In this document: positions 23,608 to 35,495 of the stretch, one piece after another
Layout of the letters: every line of letters starts with the position of its first letter
Position numbering within the stretch: the first letter of the stretch is position 1
Assembly: GCF_963675165.1 (NCBI RefSeq)
Contig: NC_087380.1
Span: 4,021,803 to 4,085,802 of the forward strand
DNA: 64,000 bases
Direction: 5' to 3'
DNA from: Halichondria panicea
Lineage: Eukaryota > Porifera > Demospongiae > Suberitida > Halichondriidae
Notes under the pieces: model-generated
Databases searched by the model: none
Seen by the model: only the letters and a program-made list of their open reading frames with translations
Told to the model about the DNA's origin: nothing
Position numbers and translations under genes: made by a program

Positions 23608-26600
23608 CTATAACAGATGAGCAAAAACTTGCAAGTCGCTTCCTGACAGTGATTACCTTAGAAAACTATCAAATAGTTTGCTGATTTGATCGTTCCCCCC
23701 GTTTTTTGCTGATGTACACAGCTACAACTAACTGGCACAAGCTGAGTTCAATCTAGATAAAGTGCAGTATGGCCCATTAAGTGATTGCTGTTCGGACTGC
23801 ATGAAAGAGACTTGGCCGTTATGATTCGTCCGTATATGTCTTACTAGCGCAAGTTTAATTGTGGATGGCATGCATCCAACGTCCTCTGTACATTATGCTG
23901 ATACGAGTGATATATAATTATATCAGCACTGCATGGCTGTGCCTAAAAACTACATTGAGGTTAGAGTTCAACCCCAACATTACGATTCATCATGCCAAAT
24001 GTTTTCATTATTATGCTCAAAATTATGCCAGCATGATGTTTCAAGGCATACATGTATATATACATGGCATTATACGTAATTATACACTGTGGTAAAATTA
24101 TGATTGAAATGACAAAAGTCGGCAGACAATTACTATAATTATATGGACACTTGGTACTAGTGTCATGTAACCTCTAGTAGTATACAGACAAAACTATAAT
24201 AACAAAATTAATTATGTCCACCTGCATGCAGCTATATACAAAAACTAATTACTCGGCTCTACAATGTTCTTGATAATTCTTAATATAGCCTCAGCATGAT
24301 CCTTAGCTTGCTCGGCCTGCTCGCAGTTGTATTTTTCAGCTGGCACAATAGCAGATAGTGGGTAGTTGGGGTCAAGGTAGTAGCTTTCCAAGGATGTGGT
24401 ATGACCGGCAAGTCCACGCGTCTCCCCAGGACGTTCAGACTGTAGGCCGTATGCATGAGTGCTGATGTGGTGAAATTTCATTGAGTTTTCGCTCATACCG
24501 CACACAAAATACTTGCCTCCTTTGAGAGCTTTCTCTGCTACTTGGTATGCCATGAAGCAAACATCAGCACATATCTTTTCCTCATGAATCGCCTCAGTAA
24601 ATAATACAATAAGAGACTTACAGTTAGCCTCAGCTTGCTTTAACCAGCGTCTTCCTTCCGCTGGATTCGTTTCAGGGCGAAGATCTTCCTCTTTAAACCG
24701 TGGCATTTCCGTATTAGCTCCACCCCAGCTAGTACTACTAATCCCTCCTCCCCCTACCTGGGATCGGGACGATGACTCTTGCTCTCTTGTGTAACTTTCT
24801 CTTTGACGCTGCGCTGTTTTGTTGAGATCCTCCCATTGCAGGTTAATATTTTTGTCCACATCTCTTTTTGATATCTCAGAATTTAGAAACTTAAACACCT
24901 CTTCAGTCACAGCTGAATCATCGAGGTTCTTGTCAGGATGCTACTTAAGACAAAGACGTCTAACAGGTTTCCTTCTCTCTTCTTTTGGTAGCTTCCATAT
25001 CTCATCAAGTTGACATAATAGAACATCTTCGATCTTTTTAAGATTCTTGCTCTGCACTTCTTGATGCAAATTAATCGTGTCCATGTCTGTTTCACCCCCA
25101 TATGGTACAACATCTGTCCCTTCTGCAAGAATCTTTTCTTTCTTCAAACCTCTGAGGAATTTGTAGAGCTTAAGTACACCTACTTCGATTCCTTCTTCAT
25201 CATCTTGGTGTGTCAATATTTTGTATTTCATACTGATTCGAGGGATGACATCAAAACTTTCACACCCTTTGGGCAAAATAGGGTACATAACCTCGACGTA
25301 AACAATGAGGTTCTCCATTACTTCATATCCAACAATCTCTCCAGGATGAAATACATTCTCAACTGCTTGATCAAGTCTATGATGCCAGCACTCTGCAACT
25401 TCTTTACCCAGTTTGAACGTGACCTCGCTCATTCTTTCTTCAGTCAGTGGAATTCTATTTACCTCTAAAATATCCTTCACTTCATGGGGATTCTGGACAC
25501 TTAAGAGCTGAACAAGCACATCCTTCAATTTGGGACACACATCATCAGTAATTAGCTGTGGTTGTTCTAGTTTACTTATAATTAGCTGAAATAGTCTGTT
25601 GCACAAAGCCCGTACCACTTGGTGAATATTCTTGGTCAACTGTGAGTCCAGGTATAAGCATCCGTCGGGAGTGTCTCCTGTTGTCTCTAAGTAAAACTTT
25701 GTGTCCAAATTACCAATCAATTTTTGGTTCTCTTTAAAAGTGACAACCATTCGCAAATGGCGAAAGGTTTGTATTGCTGTGCTGGCCAAAAACTCCCTAA
25801 CAATAGATTCTACATTCTGCAGAGGTTGCTTGGCCTTGGTGTAATAGCGCACGCATGCAGAAACTGCCTGTGGCAGAATGTTGTTCATTTCAAACGTTTT
25901 AATCAAATCATTGCCTGCATCTGTATGGTCAATGGGTTCACACTCCGGCTGAACCTTTAAGATACAAACTTTAGATAAGCCGATAGGACGAACAGTGAGT
26001 GACAGCATTTCACAGAAATCTCTCTCGAAAAGTTGGATCTTATTGTCTTTTGTTCTAATCTTTAGAAGGGAATAGCAGGTTTCCTCAAAATGAAATCTGC
26101 CCAAAAATGTGTCAGCATCAACATATAGCAATTGTGTTGAGAGGACTAGTGTTGTGTTATCATTAGGCAAATACAGAGGAGAGAGGGTCTCACTCCCTTT
26201 TGAAACTAAAACACTGGATGATTTAACACTCAGCAACTCAATGAGCTCTTTAATTATTGCAAATACACATTTCCTTGTTTTCTGTTCAAGTACCTACCCA
26301 GCAGAAAGTTCATAGGCTTTTTGAAGAACTAATTGAATGTGATTATAACCAATTGAAGACTCGACTCCAATCTGCTGAAGTATGAACTTTAGACATTCTA
26401 GCTGGCTATCAAGTATTTGAAGGAACGGATGATATTTATCTGTTGAAAATGCACTATAATGCAAGACACTGCAAGGCTTCACAAGGACTATATGATGCTT
26501 GTGTGTCTTCTCGAATGTACTATACACCGGAATGCAATGCATATCTCTCAATAGCTGTATGTGAGCATCGTTAACATCATCCTGTTTTGTTTCTAGCAAT

Positions 26601-28111
26601 GTCAGGTTTTGTACAATCACTGACATAAGTGACATGGCTTGATCATAAGTAGGTATGTTGGAATCTGGATATTGATCAAAGTTTTGAAAGTTGCTGAATC
26701 GTTTCTTAGCACTAATATTCTGCATATTTTTGATTACATGATCAACTGTAGGATCACATGTAATGCCTAGTCTATCTGCTAATAGGCGGTGTTCACTATA
26801 AGTCAACGGACTCCAATTTTCAAGAAGATTAACTATCGGCTTTACAGTCCACAAAAAAGGTGTACAGTTTGTAATGGCAGCTTCACTGAGTTTGGCGAGG
26901 GAGCACATGCGCCTGTTCATCACTATATTGTTTGATCCACATTTTGCGCTACTGATCCATGTCACTTCTGGATGGATTTGAGTAGGCACAAATGGTATCT
27001 CTGCCACTTGATGTAGGAAATAATCGTCACTGTGCCATTTTGCTTCCTTAGCACTGTCAGACGATAAATATTGAAGGAGAACTGTCGAAGTTTTTACAAT
27101 GTCCTTGTGATTTCCTCCTGCAATTTCTTTGCAGAACTCGAGAAACTCAGTGTGATTGACTGTGCACCTCAATCCGAGCTCTTTGAAGAAAGCTAGCCAT
27201 GCAGTCCATGATAGAGAGCTCCTGAAATATTCAGGGAGAAATGAAAAGTGTTTGTGAAAGTAATAAATATGTCGATCTCATGATTGCAGTAGCTGTTAAC
27301 TGGCAGCAATTTGTCTCTACCAATACAGCGGAGTGAACCTAATTTTTTAAGAAATCGTTTAGCCCTTGCTATGTTTTCTATTTCATACTTGGATTTGTTT
27401 TTTAAATTACACTTTTGTCGAGCAAGGTGACTCAATATATCTTAGGTGTTCATAGATCAATAAAGATCTTCTGCCAGTGACAACATTTACTTCAAGTTCC
27501 TCTGGAGCGCCAAAATCTATCCAGGAACCACATCCGTGCAGGAAGACAGTATTTGGAGTGTACCAGAATATCCCGCCTCACAAGCATTGCTTGGCCAGAC
27601 ATATGCAGTTTTACGTTGTAATGCTCTGAAAACGCCATCAACACACTCAAATAGACGAAGATACCTTATAATTTTTTTGGGCTAGAGCTGTTTAAGTCAG
27701 GTAGGAAATCATGATAATAGCAATCATTTCTTTGTCGATTACCACAGATAGGTCCTTAATTCTCAATCTCTTGATTTAAATGGAACAATATTCAGACAAG
27801 ACAAGTAAGCAGAACCAACTACGTTTGTGTCCAAAACTGGTATGCCGATGTGTTGTAGGACCTGGTAAAATTTAAGATATTCCCCACCCTCCTACATAGA
27901 AATGGGAACGATTGGTATAAGAGTGTTCACTGAAAGAATGTAAACTGCCTGTGGTGCTCGGAAGAAGAACCCATTCCTTCAAAATGTGAGGCATATTGAA
28001 ACTGAAAACTGGATCCTCTGAAAAACAATTCTAGTATCTGATTAATAGTTCCCTTCAGACTTCGGGGAAACCGAATTATTCGATTTGTTTTGAGGCAGTT
28101 AGGTAAGTGAT
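23608..28111 (-). pseudogene. Duplicated 3' part of the sacsin-like gene
   Basis: This is a direct copy of 181-4780, covering the last third of the sacsin protein plus its 3' flank. From 24,245 to about 27,180 it differs by only scattered bases. It carries two in-frame stops: TAG at 24,941-24,943, replacing the Trp codon just before the HPD motif of the J domain, and TAG at 26,294-26,296, replacing a Gln codon. Above about 27,200 there are several insertions and deletions, and the match ends abruptly at 28,111. It has no first two thirds and no promoter, so it cannot make a sacsin. The HEPN part (24,245-24,910) remains open. Some bases here may reflect a collapsed or misassembled region, so its reality depends on the assembly. 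Confidence 0.92.
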
Positions 28112-28860
28112 GATCAATTCAGCAGCTCACTTCTCATGACCACCATTCCGTCTGCAAGCGAGTTATTCTTTCCAAATTTTGGGGAGCTGTTACTTTCTTA
28201 CCCATCTGTAGATCCATGTAGTTAGTTTTGTGCAAAATTGTCTTGTGCTTCGTGCAATAGCCACCGATTATAGGTGTCTGACGAAGATGGGTTACTTACT
28301 CTACTGACTAATTTACTAAGATATCTCGATCCCCCAAGAATCTTGGGGCAATTGACGCATGCGCAGACAGTGTATACCAGGCCGTCTTTCTCAATTGAGA
28401 GCGGCCTGGAATCGAGGCTAGACAAATTGCTGTTATGTAACGCACTGCATGTCATGAGGAAAGTTTGTTAATTACGTTAACATTGGAGCATGTATGTCAT
28501 GAATATCATTTTCATTCTAAATTGGCCTTTGTATAAAATGCATTTGAAGGAAGTTGTAATGAAAGCACCGTGGGTGCTGATGCCTCGGTGGAGGTGCCAA
28601 AGCTACATAACATAAAACTACTAATAGCTAGAAACTAAAACTACTAATACACACATTGATTATGATGAACATCTTTAATTTCAATCTCCGAGGCAACTTG
28701 CACACTTTAAAAATTGATCAAGGCCTATTTGGGCACATTTGAAGACGCCACAGTGTGTTGCACTATTGAACTGATTTATCTCAATCACAGATCTATACTA
28801 AAATCTTTGATTGTCCTTTGCATGTGTGAGGGATATTAGTTACTATGTAGTAGTAACATC
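28112..28860. other. Spacer with repeat ends
   Basis: No gene. One end of the ccaggccg/cctcgat family (cggcctggaatcgaggcta) lies near 28,400-28,422. The 3' hairpin end of R1 lies on the minus strand at about 28,555-28,612 (aatgaaagcaccgtgggtgc). Confidence 0.55.
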
Positions 28861-28883
28861 ATCATTTAATACAGATATTCCAT

Positions 28884-30758
28884 AATGGGGATTGGTGTGG
28901 AGTTGTGGAGAGCTCGTATTGGGTTGTTCAATGGTGGAAGAGGAGGGCGGCCACGTAAAGTTTCCCCAACTCACCGGACGCTTACTGTATTTGTATTGGT
29001 TTCACCTTGATTTTTAGGATGGGAGCAATACTCCTCTTCTTTTCTCTTCTCCTACTATTGGCTTGGAAATGTAGCTAGAATTAAACCCTGGACCTTATGG
29101 GGGGTGATCAGTGCCAAAACCTCCAGCTCTTTTATTTAGTACTAAAATCATTTGCATAGTGAAGTTCTACATACAAATGATACTCTCATTTGCATGGGGA
29201 AGTTCTACATACAAATGATACTCTCATTTACATGGTGAAGTTCTACATACAAATGATACTCTCATTTGCATGGGGAAGTTCTACATACAAATGATACTCT
29301 CATTTACATGGTGAAGTTCTACATACAAATGATACTCTCGTTTGCATGGTGAAGCTCTACATACAAATGATATACTCTCATCTGCATGGTGAAGTTCTAC
29401 ATACAAATAATACTCTCGTTTGCATGGTGAAGCTCTACATACAAATGATACTCTCGCATTTGCATAGTTAATTTGCTAAACTGGAAACTACTCCCCTTTT
29501 CACGTAAGAAAAGGCTCAGGGGAGAGAGTAATTTTTTTAACTCCGTTATTGGACACGCCCACTTATGTGACCAAAAAGGATTGCCACATGAGTGGGCGTG
29601 TCCAACACGTAGTTGATATGTTAATTAAAATGTCCGTCTATACTATAATATTAATTGTGTCCTCCTTCAATATGCCACTATAAATTTACAGTTGTCCTAT
29701 AGGGGCATGCGTGAAGAATGTCACGCTCCCACAATGTTAACTCAGGCATGTACTATTTCTGTTGCTATATTATAGCCTCGAGTATAAAATACATTTCTGA
29801 CGGTCTGGGATCAAAGCTGAATAAACACCCACACATTATGTAGTTATAGTGGTTTGTTCTAATTGTATTCCAACCTTCCCTTTTTCATCCGAGCCCTTCC
29901 TTATAGATGAAAAAGGGAGTGATTTCAAGTCAATGCAAATATATATGAGAGTGTCATTGTAAAACTAACAAAGCTTATCATTTGCCATGCAGCGTTATTA
30001 TTTTGTATGTAGAACTTCTCATTTGTATGTAGAACTTTCATCGTATGTAGAACTTCACCATGCAAATAAGAGTATCATTTGTATGTAGAACTTCACCATG
30101 CAAATAAGAGTATCATTTGTATGTAGAACTTCACCATGCAAATAAGAGTATCATTTGTATGTAGAAAATCACCATGCAAATAAGAGAGAGCGTGTCATTT
30201 GTATGTAGAACTTCACCATGCAAACAAGAGAGAGCGTGTCATTTGTATGTAGAACTTCACCATGCAAATGAGAGTATCATTTGTATATAGAACTTCACAT
30301 GCAAATAAGAGAGAGCGTGTCATTTGTATGTAGAACTTTACCATGCAAATAATTTTAGTACTAAATAAAAAGAACTGGAGGTTTTGGCGCTAATCACCCC
30401 CCATAGGACCTGGATTGGGTAAGGGTTTCTTGTGATTTTATGTTTCATTATAGTTTCTTTACACGATATCTAGATACTGTTCTGACTATCTCTAACCTAC
30501 TTGAGGTGTATCAGACATCCAGGAATACTAGTCTGATGTAGTTCAACTTGGGTCTGGCGTTGAAGCTAAACTATAACGTCTTAACCAACTTTCGGGATAT
30601 GTATCGTGGTGACAATGATGTGTGCTTGCGTGAGGCCCTGGCTTATCGACTGCAGTCAGGTGGTCCTCTAACTTGGGGAGGTATATGTACTGCTCTCAGG
30701 CACTCTACAGTGGAGAGAAATGATGTAGCTACAGAGATAGAGGAAAACATAGTTCAAA
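28884..30758 (+). pseudogene. 2A-like leader plus Death-domain exon, interrupted
   Basis: A short frame from 28,884 reads GVELWRARIGLFNGG. At 29,019 another ATG opens MGAILLFFSLLLLLA, a hydrophobic leader. At 29,078-29,095, one base out of that frame, the sequence reads ELNPGP, the C-terminal core of 2A ribosome-skipping peptides. A transposon (29,096-30,405) interrupts it. After it, GGA CCT GGA TTG G is followed by a GTAAGG donor. An exon near 30,541-30,758 encodes LGLALKLNYNVLTNF and PLTWGGICTALRHSTVE, typical of a Death domain, ending at a GTGAGT donor. The beginning of the Death domain (DVVQL) is one base out of frame. 2A leaders on NLR and Death proteins are known in sea urchin and other invertebrates; some LINEs also start with 2A. 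No NACHT domain follows. Confidence 0.55.
29096..30405. mobile_element. 1.3-kb transposon with inverted subterminal repeat arrays
   Basis: The terminal inverted repeats start tatggggggtgat and run about 50 bp. The flanks carry the same 6 bp, ggacct (29,090-29,095 and 30,406-30,411). Inside the left end are about eight tandem 38-bp units built on gaagttctacatacaaatga (29,161-29,468). Inside the right end is a matching array in inverted orientation (about 30,000-30,350). The middle has no gene, only a hairpin near 29,545-29,610. Arrays of this kind often bind transposase. It is non-autonomous and its superfamily is unassigned. Confidence 0.85.
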
Positions 30759-32100
30759 GTGAGTGGCTGCTTTATAAGTCTTGGCATTGAAATACAACAT
30801 GTTACATGCAGGTAGAGAGAGAGAACAACATGAGGTAAATTGTAAAATTATAGGCATCATGCATATCTGTAAGAATTATGTGTTAATACTATGTCTCGTT
30901 ATGATCCACTACTGATCTTGTATTATTAGTTGCCGTTAAGCTGCACATACAACATAAGAATCTGTCACACCAAATACTGATCCCCCAGATTTGGACCAAT
31001 GCATGGGTTCATATTTTGGACCACATTTCATGGATCATATTTTTCTCTGTGGATGATACTTACATAGTTAAGTTTAAACACCTATATTTCTAACATCAAC
31101 CGACCAATCGTCAGTGAATGTGTTCCCAAACTAGATCAGTTATCTAACAAAAAAAAACAAAAAATGCTCAACCTGAGCACTGAAGTGCTATAATTAACCG
31201 TCGGCTATTGACATGACAGACTAAATAACCAGAGGAGTGTTCAGTATAGTAATAAAGAAGCAACACACTACAATTCTACTTTTAATAGATACCGGTAAAG
31301 GATCACTTCAGCAAATAATTATGGAGATTTACCTCGAATAAAGGTCGCGTGTAGAGCTGTTCAAGCGTCTTAGCTTTTGCTCGCTTTTATAAGTTTTAAC
31401 ATCGAAATATCTGCCACTATTAAAACGAGTGTTGCAAGCGTGCGCTTGCTAATGCCTATCGCAATGTTTTTGCTTTCACTCAAAAGTATTAGTGTTATAG
31501 AAGAGGTAAATAATTTGCGATGTGCTTTTTGATTGTTTCACAAGAATGGGGTGTCCACAGTTAATTGTGCATACTGATCGTCTTAAATGGCCTGTAGCCA
31601 AACAGTGGGAACAAATAGTCAGTAGTCTGTGAGATAAGTATTAAAGACAGAATTAAATCAATCACAGAAAGTAGTACAGTGGAACCTCCATTAACGACCA
31701 CCTCCGAAGAGCAACCACACGCTATATAACGGCCAAGAGCTCAGGTCCGGATTGAAACTACAATGACTTCAATATATGTAAAGCAACCTCTCAGGAGCGA
31801 CCACCTCTCTACTCCGTATAACGAGCAGCTTTCTAGTCTCCAACTAGCTTTAGCAATGGAAAATAACCTCCCAGAACGGACAGCCACACCCAGAATTAGC
31901 AGAAAATTATTGCTGAGATAGCATTATTTTGCACAATCGTGAAAACCTGGCTGTAGCTTGTCTCTACAGCCTTTTCAAAGCTTGTATGAGCTAAAGAAGA
32001 GAATCATTTGCAGCAAAAAGTGACTCATAGAAAGTACATAGCTGGCAATCGAAACCTCCCAAGGAAGACCACCTCTCTATAACGGGCAAAAGGCTGTTCC
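30759..32100. other. Intergenic with pogo-like debris
   Basis: No gene could be supported. At about 31,677 a pogo-like end appears (cagtggaacctccattaacg), followed by degenerate copies of related sequence (gaccacctct, ataacggg) to about 32,100. No matching inverted right end was found. Confidence 0.4.
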
Positions 32101-32106
32101 CCAATA

Positions 32107-32640
32107 GTGTCCGTTTTGGTTTGTGGCTTACCAGGACCTCAACAGAGAAGAAAATTGATACTGCTAGGACCTGGGGTTCAAAATGGATTCTCTTACACGT
32201 GGTATGGGACGCCTCAAGGTTCAGGGGAGGTGAAATATCATCAACTTGCAAGCTATGCCACTCCGCTGCTGAGGATGCGATGCACTTCCTATTGGTCTGC
32301 CCAGCTCTCCAGAGTACCATGCAGGGAAATGTTGCTATCCCAGAGTACCAGGGAAATGTTGCCCCCCCCCCTACACCGTTTGCCTACACCTCCTCTCCAA
32401 ACCTAATAACAGGAGCACATTACAGAAGGAGCGTCTAACCATAGATAGTAGAGGAGAGGGATTGGAAACGCATGCGTGGGACTCAGTACAATTTCGGCCC
32501 ATCCGTGTCTCGCCTACGCCCACGCAATGCTGTAGCGGTAACTGAAGCAAGGCATATTTTTAGAAGGACAGAGAAGTGCCTTGGCCTCAGGGATATTGCA
32601 CAGGGCTATGCCAGTTAGTACTATGCTCTTAGTACCTAGT
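32107..32640 (+). mobile_element. LINE 3' fragment (C-terminal zinc knuckle)
   Basis: Frames here read CKLCHSAAEDAMHFLLVCPA, the CCHC-type C-terminal motif of a non-LTR retrotransposon ORF2, in plus orientation. The same motif lies in the minus-strand LINE near 35,720, so both come from one family. It is 5' truncated and frameshifted. Near 32,438 a different repeat end (catagatagtagaggagagg) begins. Confidence 0.65.
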
Positions 32641-33633
32641 ATAGTTGTAACCTTAACCTAGAAGTGTCTACTAAAGGAGTTTCATGAGTTTTTTTAAGCT
32701 TTCCTTGACTGGCTGAGGATTGTGGGATTTTTTTATCTCTCCAAAAAGAAGTACAGCCTGTTTGAGATTGAAGACAAGTACAGTGGTATGTTAAGTGTTT
32801 TTTAAATGTAGCAACTTTGTGATTGACTCTCCATGGTAGTATTTGCTGACAAATTTATTATCACACTCATGACTTTCACTTGTGGGATTTTGTGGAAGTG
32901 TAGGTGTTGAAGTAGCAAATGTATATAGGCTAGAAGTGACCCTTTAATGTTACTACATGCTATTGTACACTTTATTTGTAGTTATACGAATGGATCGGCA
33001 AGTTTTTTGGGGAAGAGTTATGAGAGAATAAACGACGGAAGTGTCAGTTGTGGAAGACCCAAGGTAACTGTTATCTCAAACTGATACTGTTTTTAATCTC
33101 AGATTGTGTGCATCTGATGATGCTTCTTCAGAGTTTACATCGGCAGACTGTAGCACGTTCACTGAACCACTATATACCAAAGAGGACGTTCAAGAAAATT
33201 GCATCATTATTTCTGTCTTTACATCACAAGTAGACATACAATAATTATGTTAAATTGTTTGTATAATGAATTGTTTATGATCTAGATCTATAAAAGAGAA
33301 GTTAACATGTTCTTGAACTTCTATTAACACTGTGTCTGATCCCACTGTAAACTATTTCATACAATGGCGAAAACTCCTCTAATACTAACTTCTGAAACAC
33401 GAATGGAAGCTAGTAGCCTAACTTGATCCTAGTAGCCTTCCTGCCTGTCTCATGTCTCTTTCTGGCTAGTCAGTAGTAGCCTTCCTGCCTGTCTTTTGGC
33501 TGTTAAAGATTAAAATACTAAAATTATCATAGGACAAAGGTCAATTTCTAGTGACGGAGGCAGGAAAGGAAGAAATTTAACCGTGACACGCATGGGCCGG
33601 GCATTTACGTATGCGTTTCCAATTCCTCTACTA
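32641..33633. other. Spacer bounded by weak inverted ends
   Basis: No gene. The sequence from about 32,440 (gggattggaaacgcatgcgt) is loosely mirrored at 33,606-33,630 (atgcgtttccaattcctcta). The whole 1.2 kb may therefore be a decayed element of the same family as 60,801-61,322. Confidence 0.35.
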
Positions 33634-33642
33634 GGTCTAACT

Positions 33643-34730
33643 TAGCCTCGATCCCAGGCCGAGTTTTCGCTTTTATAACGGTTAGGCGAACAACTGGGCC
33701 TGGTACTAGTTGTCTGCGCATGCGTCAAATTTTCATTGTATATTTGTGGTCGGCAAAAATATTTAATAAATCAATAATAGAAATTTGTACACAGAAAATG
33801 CACAGAGTGAGTACACAAAAGATGCACATAGGGAGCTGCTTCACAAAGGCCTGGGGAGTTGCCAGTTGTGCTGCAGCACAATTACAGTGACCCAGGGCAA
33901 CTTCAGGATGATTGAATGCCTTCAAATTACGTTTCAAAAAGATTTAGCAGGCTGCTGGACTTCTCTGATTCTAGGCCCCAACTCGTAACTCATTGCTTGA
34001 GAAAACGTAGATTCTCTTGATGTCTCTGAGCTACCCAGCAACGCTCGAATGAGCAGGTCATACTCCAGTCCTGTGTCTGTGAGTATAGGACAATATTAAA
34101 AGAAACCAAAGACGGTTAAACCCTTACCTCAAACTGTCCAGTCTCGTCCATTAGTATAGCCAAGAGGAGCACTGTTGGGATAGCTGGATATTAGCCATTG
34201 CTCCTGTACAGAGAAGTAGACATTTTAAATACGTGTAGATCTATACATATTAAATTTCTCGGTTATAGTGTCATTGTCGACGAGCTGATGATGGCAGCAC
34301 CAAGTTCTCTAGCTCACACTCTTCACTTGATCCACCATATTAATGATGAAACTATAGTCTACCTACATTCTTGCCAAACATGAACAAGACTTGATAGCAT
34401 AGCCGGCCATAGGGCCCACACAAAAATATCTGACCTTAACAAGCTTGACAAAGCTTTATACCTCTTCCCTTGTTGTTCAGTCTTCAGAATAAGCTTCAGA
34501 GAAGAGAGAAGCTTCAGCTAAGAGCCATTCCAATCGATTCCAATAATGATAAAACGGGAACTGACTTCTAGTACACGATAGTACACGAATATAAATGTCA
34601 CGAAAGTGAACGAGAATATCCATTCGTCAGAATCTGACGAACGATTGACGCATGCGCAGACAACTAGTACCAGGCCCAGTTGTTCGCCTAACCGTTATAA
34701 AAGCGAAAACTCGGCCTGGGATCGAGGCTA
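33643..34730. mobile_element. Mutator-type element carrying exon-like sequence
   Basis: It has inverted ends of about 85 bp starting tagcctcgatcccaggccga. They are flanked by perfect 9-bp duplications, ggtctaact (33,634-33,642 and 34,731-34,739). The interior has no transposase. It matches, in the opposite orientation, the element at 56,392-57,650, including two exon-like pieces with GT and AG borders. A 9-bp duplication, long ends and captured gene-like sequence fit a Pack-MULE. Confidence 0.8.
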
Positions 34731-34739
34731 GGTCTAACT

Positions 34740-35156
34740 GTGCATGGGTTCGGAAATCGCATCTCGTGTGCTTAACGCCGCATTGCCGTATAAGAAAGTG
34801 TGTAAGTACTGTGTACTTAAATTACAGACCGCGGTCAGCCTGTGAATATCATTATAAAGGGATTTGTATGTAGTGCAGCAGCAGGAGAGCTAGGTTGAGC
34901 CAGAAAGAGCTAAAATGAATAGCTAGATCTTTGATGGATGTTGGTATACATCATGGAAGAGACTGTCATCAGTGAGGTACAGAAAGTTCTAAAATAGGAG
35001 CATATCCAGTCACTTTGTACAGATGCTAGACTTAGACTAACACATACTAGGCGTTTTGTTTTTGCAGTAGGGAGTCTTACTGGGGTTCTTAGAAGAGAGA
35101 TCTTACTACCAGGCCTATAGCTAGCTAGCTAGCTGTAGCTTTTCACTTTTATTGAC
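34740..35156. other. Spacer, nothing recognised
   Basis: No gene or recognised repeat apart from the 9-bp flank of the preceding element. Confidence 0.4.
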
Positions 35157-35450
35157 CTATGCTTGGTAAAAGTGCACCGTCAGCTCAATTAGCACTCGCC
35201 CGCAGACCCACTTAGTGGTTTTGCATATAAGGTCATGCTTTGCAAATTCCACGAGATGCGATTCCCGAGGTAAGACGCTCCTTCTGTAATGTGCTCCTGC
35301 TAATAATAAGCTACTTGCTCGGCACATCCTGGCTTGATGACCTCCCAACCCAAAAATTCGCAGTGAATTACATACACGGGCTCAGAAAAGCCCGTGCAGA
35401 CCTAATGATTGTGACATAATGTATAATCACCTTCTTCTTCTTTGTATTTC
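35157..35450 (+). mobile_element. LINE 3' end, plus orientation
   Basis: The plus strand encodes the C-terminal end of the LINE protein (WLDDLPTQKFAVNYIHGLRK). The same sequence occurs on the minus strand at about 35,510-35,600. The two 3' ends therefore sit tail to tail about 90 bp apart. Confidence 0.7.
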
Positions 35451-35495
35451 CTGCCTCCACTGATAGGAGAGTATCCTTATTGGCCACGTGGTCAT

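Noticed and set aside
29161..30350. Regular repeats resembling a CRISPR array
   Set aside because: The units are direct tandem copies without unique spacers, mirrored inside a TIR transposon of a eukaryotic genome.
31677..32100. A complete second pogo MITE
   Set aside because: Only the left end (cagtggaacctcc) is recognisable; no inverted right end with TA was found.
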